A DNA stretch of 5,056 nucleotides from Deltaproteobacteria bacterium (lineage in GTDB: Bacteria > Desulfobacterota > Desulfuromonadia > Desulfuromonadales > BM103). This document shows, in pieces, positions 1-4,582 of the stretch; position 1 is the stretch's first letter; each line of letters opens with the position of its first letter. The stretch spans positions 1-5,056 of the forward strand of contig JAFDBW010000069.1 of assembly GCA_019313105.1 (NCBI GenBank). Direction: 5' to 3'. A program made the position numbers and the translations under genes. The notes beneath the pieces were generated by a model that was given only the letters and a program-made list of their open reading frames with translations, did no database searches and was not told the origin of the DNA.

Positions 1-2
1 AA

Positions 3-18
3 GGTCGCCAGGTCGCCA
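3..18. repeat. 8-bp tandem duplication (GGTCGCCA x2)
   Basis: Two perfect, adjacent copies of GGTCGCCA. They are immediately followed by AGGGATCGAACCT, whose reverse complement resembles a tRNA T-arm (GGTTCGATCC). No acceptor partner or anticodon arm can be found on the minus strand, so this is not an intact tRNA. It could be a tRNA-derived remnant or chance. The repeat itself is certain; any meaning is not. Confidence 0.6.
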
Positions 19-40
19 GGGATCGAACCTTGGGGGCCAT

Positions 41-62
41 AGCTTTTTTGTATTAAAAAGCT
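41..62. repeat. AT-rich inverted repeat (AGCTTTTT / AAAAAGCT)
   Basis: Perfect 8-bp arms at 41-48 and 55-62 with a 6-base loop. It lies about 85 bp beyond the baeR stop on the leftward strand. The stem is mostly A-T and no T-run follows it in the leftward direction, so it is a poor intrinsic terminator. It may simply be a cruciform-prone AT stretch. Confidence 0.4.
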
Positions 63-93
63 TACTGAATACCTTATATCAACAAGAAGCAGT

Positions 94-126
94 TTGTCCT
101 CTCAGAAGTCGTGACTTATAGGACAA
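94..126 (-). terminator. Possible transcript-end hairpin downstream of baeR
   Basis: TTGTCCT (94-100) and AGGACAA (120-126) are perfect 7-bp inverted arms. Inside them a second short pair (AAGT 106-109, ACTT 114-117) can extend the stem with an asymmetric internal loop. The structure starts 20 bp past the baeR stop on the leftward strand. A canonical U-tract is missing, so it may be a processing or stability hairpin rather than a true rho-independent terminator. A smaller overlapping pair, ACTCT/AGAGT, lies at 126-139. Confidence 0.35.
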
Positions 127-145
127 CTCTCTACAGAGTGGCGTT

Positions 146-823
146 TTAGCCGTCTAGTTGTTCAAACTTATATCCAACTCCATAAACAGAATGTATTAAA
201 TTCCCGCCCTCTGAAATAGAGGCCATCTTTTTACGCAGTTTTTTGATATGGCTGTCAATAGTCCGGTCTTCTACGATGCGTTGATCCGGGTAGATTTTTT
301 CCATTAACTGGTCTCGGGAGTAGATACGGCCCGGAGATTTGGCGAGGGCGCTGAGGAGTTGGTACTCCACTGCGGTCAAATCAAGCTTCTGGCCGTGCAG
401 GGTTGCCAGGTACCGTGATTCATCCAGAACCAATTCTGCATTTGCGATCACCTCATGTCCAGCTGTACGCCTTAAAACCGCCTTGACTCGGGCGATAACC
501 TCGCGTGGACTGAATGGCTTACAGATATAATCATCGGCTCCAATCTCAAGTCCCAACAGCCGGTCGATTTCTTCGATGCGTGCGGTCACCATAATGATTG
601 GCAATTCAGAAAAATGCCGCACCTCTTTGCAAATCTCCATACCATCTTTCCCCGGCAGCATCAGGTCGAGCAGGATCAGACCAGGGGCTTCCCGCTTGAC
701 CCATTCAACGACCTCCAAACCATTATCAATAACATAGGGCGACATTCCTGCCTGGGCGATGTAATCACTCAAAATCGAAGCAAGCCGTGGTTCATCTTCA
801 ACGATCAAGATTTTACGACACAT
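146..823 (-). CDS. baeR: BaeR-like response regulator (OmpR/PhoB family)
   Basis: Cytoplasmic DNA-binding response regulator of 225 aa, the usual length for the family. The N-terminal receiver (about 3-118) has the acidic pair E9/D10, phospho-acceptor D53 in LLDLMLPG, switch T80 and K102 in the ICKPFSPRE motif. The C-terminal winged helix (about 128-222) carries the recognition-helix stretch DRTIDSHIKKLRKK (186-199) and the wing VYGVGY (213-218). The segment IEEIDRLLGLEIGADDYICKP (from residue 83) matches my recollection of E. coli BaeR almost exactly, which separates it from generic OmpR-like proteins. It lies 3 bp after the baeS stop, so the pair is almost certainly co-transcribed and translationally coupled; only a weak GGA serves as ribosome site. 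It is expected to be phosphorylated by the adjacent kinase and to activate the divergent exported-protein genes, as BaeR activates spy in E. coli (known for the family; inferred here). TAA stop. Confidence 0.93.
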   Translation of the reverse strand: MCRKILIVEDEPRLASILSDYIAQAGMSPYVIDNGLEVVEWVKREAPGLILLDLMLPGKDGMEICKEVRHFSELPIIMVTARIEEIDRLLGLEIGADDYICKPFSPREVIARVKAVLRRTAGHEVIANAELVLDESRYLATLHGQKLDLTAVEYQLLSALAKSPGRIYSRDQLMEKIYPDQRIVEDRTIDSHIKKLRKKMASISEGGNLIHSVYGVGYKFEQLDG

Positions 824-826
824 GGT

Positions 827-2263
827 CTATCCGTTTAAAGGAAGGCTGATGTTAATCCAGAGCCCTCCATGGGGCGATTGTTTGGCCTCTATGTTCCCAC
901 CGTGAGCCTCCACGATATTACGACAGATTGACAAACCCAAACCAGCGCCACCGACTGCACGATTACGGGATGATTCCACCCGGTAGAGGCGATCGAAAAG
1001 ATTTTTCAAATCACCTTCTGCAACACCCGGCTCTGAATCAAGAAAATGGATTACCAGCTGAGAATCCGAGTTTTCCGTGCGAACCTCCAAACGACCGCCA
1101 GGTTCGGTATAACGCAGACTGTTCTCAAGCAGGTTGGCAAACAACTGCTGAAGACGTTCCTGATCCGCCAGTATCTTCAGCCCGGCACCAGCGCTCAGAT
1201 TGATATCCATACTCAGCTTGTGATCATTGAGACGCGGCTGAAAGATTTCAATGGTGTTTTTCAAGATGACTATCGGAGCAATCATTTCCTTTTTATAGGT
1301 CAAGGCCCCTAAATCCGACATCGACAGTTCATAAAGGTCGCAAATCAGGCGGTTGAGCTGCATCACCTCGCCATGTAGTGCTTTTAGTGTTTGTGGAGTT
1401 ACTTCGCGAACCTGGTCCTGTAAAGCTTCAATTTCTCCACGCAGTACCGCCAAGGGAGTGCGCAGTTCATGAGAGATATCGGCCACCCATTGGCGACGGG
1501 CCTGTTCATTTTGCTCCAAGGTGTCTGCCAGCCTATTGAAATCCCTTGAGAGCTGGCCAAGCTCATCCTCCGTGTTGACAGGTGTGCGAACTTTGTAGTT
1601 GCCACGGGTAAGTTCGCGGGTTGCTGTAGCAAGGGTTTTAACCGGCCGCACCAGGCGACTGGTGATCGGCATGGTTAATAATGCTGCAAAGAGCACGATG
1701 CCGAGAGCTATCAAACCGAAAGTGGCTTTTTGTTCCTTGAGGAATTGTAACTGCAACGTATCGACAAGCTGTTTTTGCGGGGCCAGACCAAGCTGGCCAA
1801 TGATCGTTCCATTATGCTTGAGAGGTGTGTACTCAATCTCCTCAAACATATGGGGAAAACCGAACAGGACGTCTTGGCTGGCATCAAGCAGTACGACCCG
1901 TGCTTCATAATGACGCAACTTGTCAGGAGGCAGGTTCCGGGGCACAGGCCGCCTTAAATCCCTGGGGGGGGTATCCCGGTGATCTCTCAAATGAGGCGGA
2001 AGGGGCCTGTTATGGTCTGAGCCACGGAGCAAGCTAACCCATAGAGCCGGCCTATCACGTAAGGAATCCCAGTTACCTTCTGCAGCATAAAGATTCTGCA
2101 GTTCGCCGGCGAGTTGCTCAAGACGGGACTGCTCGCTGGCATTGACAAACTGAATGAAACCACGGTGGAAATTCCACTGGCCAACCAGGTGGATGGAAAT
2201 GACCACCAGGCTGATCGACGCAAGGATCGTCAACAACAGTTTATATTTGATAGAGACGCGCAT
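827..2263 (-). CDS. baeS: BaeS-like envelope-stress sensor histidine kinase
   Basis: Inner-membrane sensor kinase of 478 aa (E. coli BaeS is about 467). Order of parts: TM1 (about 8-28), periplasmic sensor region (about 29-181), TM2 (about 182-202), HAMP (about 203-255), DHp domain with H265 in the H-box ADISHELRTPLAVLRGE, and the ATPase domain. The ATPase has an N-box (N377, N381 in NLLENSLRYT), G1 DSEPGV (409-414), an F-box-like LFDRLYR (422-428) and G2 GGAGLGLSI (438-446). LSMSDLGAL (314-322) and the EPGG and SSRNRA stretches closely follow BaeS. The start is fixed by GGAG 5 bases upstream on the minus strand. The sensor region contains an Arg/Pro/His-rich stretch (about 84-118), more cationic than in E. 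coli. Codons 98-100 run through an uninterrupted 8-base C tract (G8 on the plus strand, 1964-1971), a potential slippage site. It partners with the downstream regulator. The signal sensed cannot be read from sequence; in E. coli the system responds to misfolded envelope protein, indole, flavonoids and metals. Confidence 0.93.
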   Translation of the reverse strand: MRVSIKYKLLLTILASISLVVISIHLVGQWNFHRGFIQFVNASEQSRLEQLAGELQNLYAAEGNWDSLRDRPALWVSLLRGSDHNRPLPPHLRDHRDTPPRDLRRPVPRNLPPDKLRHYEARVVLLDASQDVLFGFPHMFEEIEYTPLKHNGTIIGQLGLAPQKQLVDTLQLQFLKEQKATFGLIALGIVLFAALLTMPITSRLVRPVKTLATATRELTRGNYKVRTPVNTEDELGQLSRDFNRLADTLEQNEQARRQWVADISHELRTPLAVLRGEIEALQDQVREVTPQTLKALHGEVMQLNRLICDLYELSMSDLGALTYKKEMIAPIVILKNTIEIFQPRLNDHKLSMDINLSAGAGLKILADQERLQQLFANLLENSLRYTEPGGRLEVRTENSDSQLVIHFLDSEPGVAEGDLKNLFDRLYRVESSRNRAVGGAGLGLSICRNIVEAHGGNIEAKQSPHGGLWINISLPLNG

Positions 2264-2286
2264 TAAATCTCCATAAATGCGGATGG

Positions 2287-2316
2287 TTTATATCGTTGGT
2301 AGCATAACCTTTTCAG
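2287..2316 (-). promoter_or_regulatory. Candidate sigma70 promoter for baeSR
   Basis: On the minus strand, CTGAAA (2311-2316; 4 of 6 to TTGACA) is followed after 18 bp by TATAAA (2287-2292; 5 of 6 to TATAAT). Initiation would fall near 2280, leaving a short leader with the GGAG ribosome site before the baeS ATG. An inverted repeat GAGAAA/TTTCTC (2316-2321 and 2330-2335) overlaps the upstream edge and could be a regulatory contact. Confidence 0.4.
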
Positions 2317-2350
2317 AGAAAACCAGAAGTTTCTCATCATCCCTTTGTAT

Positions 2351-2374
2351 TTCCACATTTCTTCCATATTTGCT
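2351..2374 (+). promoter_or_regulatory. Tandem repeat resembling a BaeR operator
   Basis: TTCCACATTT (2351-2360) and TTCCATATTT (2362-2371) differ at one base and start 11 bp apart, one helical turn, as is typical of half-sites bound by OmpR/PhoB-family dimers. The right copy with its flanks (2357-2374) matches about 12 of 18 positions of the E. coli BaeR box as I recall it (TTTTTCTCCATDATTGGC). It lies between the divergent baeS and exported-protein genes. A weak -10-like TAAATT follows at 2389-2394, which would put the operator over the -35 zone of the rightward promoter. Binding is inferred. Confidence 0.45.
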
Positions 2375-2445
2375 CCTCATTCAGGCACTAAATTGCAATC
2401 AAACGCAAATGTAGCACCAACCACAAATAAGAAAGGAGCATGACA

Positions 2446-2724
2446 ATGAAGAACTCAAAAATGAACAGCATGATCTGCTTACTGATCCTGGTTAGCCTGA
2501 TACCGATTACGTGTTTGGCTTACGGAAATGATGGTGAGGGTAAGCGACTTAAGGGGCCACCACCTGAAGCTTTTGAGGTCTGTGAAGGCAAGCAGGCTGG
2601 AGACAGTGTTGAATTTGCCGGTCGCCGTGGTGAGACTTTAACGGCGACCTGCGAGGAACGAAACGATCAACTGGTTGCTGTCCCGGAAGGAATGCGAGAA
2701 CACAAGAGGCAAAACCGAGACTGA
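2446..2724 (+). CDS. Small exported two-cysteine protein of unknown function
   Basis: 92-aa hypothetical protein, probably periplasmic. I chose the ATG at 2446 because GGAG (2435-2438) sits 7 bases before it; the in-frame ATG at 2440 would be only 1 base from that site. The N-terminus is a typical signal peptide: basic MKNSKMNS, a hydrophobic core around ICLLILVSLIPI, and a likely signal peptidase I cut after CLA. The residues before the Cys in the core (PIT) do not form a good lipobox. The mature chain of about 67 residues has a PPPEAFEVCEGK motif, then GDSVEF, a Gly/Arg turn, LTATCEE and LVAVP, and ends in a charged tail. The two mature cysteines could form one disulfide. I recall similar PPPEA..AC.GK..GD...TC small proteins beside Spy/CpxP-like genes in proteobacteria, but know of no assigned function. 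It is first in the rightward set, directly behind the operator-like repeats, and 58 bp ahead of the Spy-like gene. Confidence 0.75.
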   Translation: MKNSKMNSMICLLILVSLIPITCLAYGNDGEGKRLKGPPPEAFEVCEGKQAGDSVEFAGRRGETLTATCEERNDQLVAVPEGMREHKRQNRD

Positions 2725-2782
2725 ATTTGACCATTTTTGAACCGATTTTTAACTCACCAACAAAGACATTAAGGAGAACGTC

Positions 2783-3271
2783 ATGAAAGGCAGAACAACC
2801 ACATTTATCTTTATCGGAATCATGCTGGCAGCCGGAATCTTCGGCGGTATAAGCTTCGCTGAAAAAATTAACAAGCCGTCGTTTGAGGATCGTCAGGAGT
2901 GCATGGAAAAGGAACATGAAAGACGTTCCGAGATCATGGCCGAGGTGCTTGATTTGAACGAGAGCCAGCAGGACAAGATTCGCTCCATCCATGAAGAGGA
3001 ACGTGCCGACATGAAAGAAATCATGCAGCAGATACGAGAGGGGCATGAGCAGATGCGGGCTCTACTGAAAGCCGATTCTTTCAATGAGGACGCGGTCCGC
3101 ACGCTTGCCAAAGCTCAGGAAAGTCAGAGAACAGAGATGTTTGTTTCCCGTGCCAAGGCCAAGCATGAGGTCTTCCAGCTGTTAACGTCTGAACAACAGA
3201 AGCTGGCAAAAAAGCTGAAGCCATTAATGCACAAGCAGGGCAAAAAGAAGTCGCCGATGCATGTAATCTAA
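2783..3271 (+). CDS. Spy/CpxP-family periplasmic chaperone
   Basis: 162-aa exported protein, the same size as E. coli Spy (161). AAGGAG (2771-2776) precedes the ATG by 6 bases. The signal peptide has hydrophobic residues 8-24 and a likely cut after SFA (residue 26). The mature part is predicted nearly all helical and strongly charged. It carries the two LTxxQ-type repeats that define the family: LNESQ (58-62) in a DLNESQQDKI helix and LTSEQ (134-138) in LLTSEQQKLAKKL. The tail is lysine-rich. Family members form a cradle-shaped dimer that binds unfolded clients without ATP (Spy) or restrain a sensor kinase (CpxP). The neighbouring baeSR points to Spy-like function, since spy is the classic BaeR target. 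Paralogues such as ZraP, CnrX-like sensors or CpxP cannot be excluded from sequence alone. A single cysteine (C40) remains in the mature protein, so a metal-site role like that of ZraP is not evident. Confidence 0.85.
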   Translation: MKGRTTTFIFIGIMLAAGIFGGISFAEKINKPSFEDRQECMEKEHERRSEIMAEVLDLNESQQDKIRSIHEEERADMKEIMQQIREGHEQMRALLKADSFNEDAVRTLAKAQESQRTEMFVSRAKAKHEVFQLLTSEQQKLAKKLKPLMHKQGKKKSPMHVI

Positions 3272-3281
3272 ACGTCGCAAC

Positions 3282-3321
3282 CCCGAACAGCTCCTAATCA
3301 ATGATGATGGCGCTGTTCGGG
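3282..3321 (+). other. Perfect 10-bp hairpin after the Spy-like gene
   Basis: CCCGAACAGC (3282-3291) and GCTGTTCGGG (3312-3321) form a perfect GC-rich stem with a 20-base loop, starting 10 bases after the Spy-like stop. It is followed by AGCTTCCATCC rather than a T-run, so it does not look like a standard intrinsic terminator. It could stabilise the upstream mRNA, partially attenuate transcription into the receiver gene, or serve as a processing site. Confidence 0.6.
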
Positions 3322-3366
3322 AGCTTCCATCCACATTCTTCCTAAAGAAGAGAAAGCGAAACAGCC

Positions 3367-3759
3367 ATGAGTGAAAAATATAAAGTTTTGGTCGTCGATG
3401 ACAACGAGTCAGTTCGCCTTCTGCTAAAGACCAAATTGAGCAAGAGTAATTTCGATGTCTATTGTGCAAAGAATGTACTCGAAGCATTTTGCAAATTCAT
3501 AGAAGAACCATTTGATCTTGTCTTGACAGACATCTGTATGCCCGGGGTAAACGGGAACAATCTGGCCCGGTATATTCGCAACCTCAGAGCGAAAACCCCA
3601 ATTATTGCCGTGACAGCATCACCGGGTCTGGCAAACGAGATTTTTGACATGGTGATTGAAAAGCCCTTCGGGCTTAAGTTTCTACTCGATACCGTTTCTT
3701 ATTTTCTGCCGGGAGACAAAGACCTTTGTGACGAGCATAAATTACAGCTCTGTATTTAA
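3367..3759 (+). CDS. Stand-alone receiver-domain response regulator
   Basis: 130-aa single receiver domain with no output domain. Key residues are present: D11/D12 in VLVVDDNE, phospho-acceptor D55 in LVLTDICMPGVNG, T83 in AVTAS and K99 in IEKPFG. The phosphorylation site therefore looks functional. Only 16 residues separate T83 from K99, compared with about 22 in CheY, so the alpha4-beta5 segment is shortened and the usual GAxx turn is missing. This is the face many receivers use for partner binding. No strong ribosome site is seen; a purine-rich GAAGAGAAAG lies further upstream. The next gene follows after 15 bp, so the two are co-transcribed. A role as phosphate sink, adaptor or protein-binding switch linked to BaeS or another kinase is possible, but nothing in the sequence identifies the partner. 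The last 15 residues after LPG are not part of the core fold and contain two cysteines. Confidence 0.85.
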   Translation: MSEKYKVLVVDDNESVRLLLKTKLSKSNFDVYCAKNVLEAFCKFIEEPFDLVLTDICMPGVNGNNLARYIRNLRAKTPIIAVTASPGLANEIFDMVIEKPFGLKFLLDTVSYFLPGDKDLCDEHKLQLCI

Positions 3760-3774
3760 AGGAAGGAAACTATC

Positions 3775-4230
3775 ATGAGTGCCCCAAAAATCCTGTTGAC
3801 GATACTCATTACATTAATGCCATTGATTGCTTTTGCCGATAATGCTGGTGATCTCAAAAAACAGATCATCCTCGACCAGAAGAAACTCAACATTATGGAG
3901 AACCTGCCCCTTTCAGATGCGGAGGCAGACAACTTCTGGCCTATATACAGCGAATACCAGGAGCAGCTCTTTGCATTGGACCTGACCCGCACGAAAGTCC
4001 TGACGTATTACGTATCGAACTACACTTCTCTGAGTGACGAACAGACGCTCGAGATCATGAACAATATGTTTGATCTCGCAGATAATCGTCAGGTCATCAT
4101 GAAAAAAATGACGATTGCCCTAGAGGAGGTACTTCCCCTGAAAAAAGTCTTTCGATATTTGCAGGTCGAAAACAATATCGCCGCAATCGAGCAATACAAT
4201 CTGGTGCAGAAAATTCCTCTTCTACAGTGA
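3775..4230 (+). CDS. Exported helical protein with FWPIY motif, function unknown
   Basis: 151-aa protein with a signal peptide (hydrophobic 6-19, likely cut after AFA at residue 21) and a predicted all-helical mature chain of about 130 residues. Landmarks are the NLPLSDAEADNFWPIYSEY region (43-61), LSDEQ (86-90) and a C-terminal VFRYLQVENNI (125-135) followed by AIEQYNLVQKIPL. I recognise this pattern as a conserved family of secreted proteobacterial proteins, usually annotated as hypothetical. The LS-x-x-[EQ] turns followed by amphipathic helices suggest a distant relation to the Spy/CpxP LTxxQ fold (inference). AAGGAAGGAAA just before the ATG is a good ribosome site. It follows the receiver gene by 15 bp and ends shortly before a strong terminator, so it is the last gene of the rightward unit. 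No cysteine in the mature part. A chaperone-like or kinase-restraining role fits the context but is unproven. Confidence 0.8.
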   Translation: MSAPKILLTILITLMPLIAFADNAGDLKKQIILDQKKLNIMENLPLSDAEADNFWPIYSEYQEQLFALDLTRTKVLTYYVSNYTSLSDEQTLEIMNNMFDLADNRQVIMKKMTIALEEVLPLKKVFRYLQVENNIAAIEQYNLVQKIPLLQ

Positions 4231-4254
4231 AGATGTTATGGCCATTAGGTCCGG

Positions 4255-4282
4255 GGGGCACTCAAAATAGAGTGTCCCTTTT
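4255..4282 (+). terminator. Rho-independent terminator of the rightward unit
   Basis: GGGGCACTC (4255-4263) pairs with GAGTGTCCC (4270-4278) through nine pairs including one G-U, closing a 6-base AAAATA loop, and is followed directly by TTTT (4279-4282). It begins 24 bases after the stop of the 151-aa gene. It insulates this unit from the downstream nifU-like gene. Confidence 0.85.
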
Positions 4283-4317
4283 GAGGTTCCCCAGTCTTGA
4301 AAAAGTTAAGAAGCACA

Positions 4318-4384
4318 ATTCTTATAAGTTATATCAGTAGATATTTATGTAACCTTATGCCCTGTTTTTGATGATTCTTATAAG
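4318..4384. repeat. Pair of exact 11-mers ATTCTTATAAG with palindromic core
   Basis: ATTCTTATAAG occurs at 4318-4328 and 4374-4384, start-to-start 56 bp. Each contains the 8-bp palindrome CTTATAAG. Two identical palindromic cores in a non-coding stretch could be paired operator sites, but in AT-rich DNA chance recurrence is also possible. A looser relative, CTTATAAT, overlaps the promoter candidate at 4492-4499. Confidence 0.5.
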
Positions 4385-4471
4385 CCCTGACAAATGATAT
4401 GGGTAGCGTAAGCAAAGTTTTTCCAATCAACTAAGGTGAATCAAGCCCCCGAAGCCTTTCCCCGCGGGCAC

Positions 4472-4499
4472 TTGCCGACTGCCAGCTCTGTCTTATAAT
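4472..4499 (+). promoter_or_regulatory. Candidate sigma70 promoter for the nifU-like gene
   Basis: A perfect TATAAT (4494-4499) lies 16 bp after TTGCCG (4472-4477; 4 of 6 to TTGACA). Initiation near 4506 would leave a leader of roughly 75 bases before the ATG at 4583. I see no clear IscR-type site. Confidence 0.5.
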
Positions 4500-4582
4500 C
4501 TTTATATAAGCTAATGTCCGCCTCGGATGGTGACATATGATCTGAGAAAGAGCTCAAGTGCGCAGTAGAAAACGGGGATGTG

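Larger units (their letters stand above)
4283..4582. other. Intergenic region without a supportable gene
   Basis: About 300 bp, AT-rich on the left and turning GC-rich on the right. Only very short open frames occur on the plus strand. The minus-strand frame over 4511-4693 lies largely antisense to the NifU-like gene and has no protein features, so I reject it. Contents are two exact 11-mers (listed separately), a small ATATC/GATAT inverted repeat (4331-4344), the palindrome CCCGCGGG (4461-4468) and a promoter candidate. Confidence 0.6.

Noticed and set aside
1..75. A tRNA gene on the minus strand suggested by GGTTCGATCC
   Set aside because: The T-stem has a mismatch, there is no CCA, and no matching 5' acceptor arm or anticodon arm can be found upstream on that strand.
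1599..1910. 103-aa plus-strand open frame within baeS
   Set aside because: Shadow of the kinase gene on the opposite strand; its composition is erratic and no family motif is present.
2727..2755. Promoter between the two-cysteine gene and the Spy-like gene (TTGACC at 2727)
   Set aside because: No acceptable -10 element at the right distance; the 58-bp gap is better explained as an intra-operon spacer.
2549..3046. 165-aa minus-strand open frame
   Set aside because: Antisense to the two-cysteine and Spy-like genes, which have ribosome sites, signal peptides and family motifs; this frame has none.
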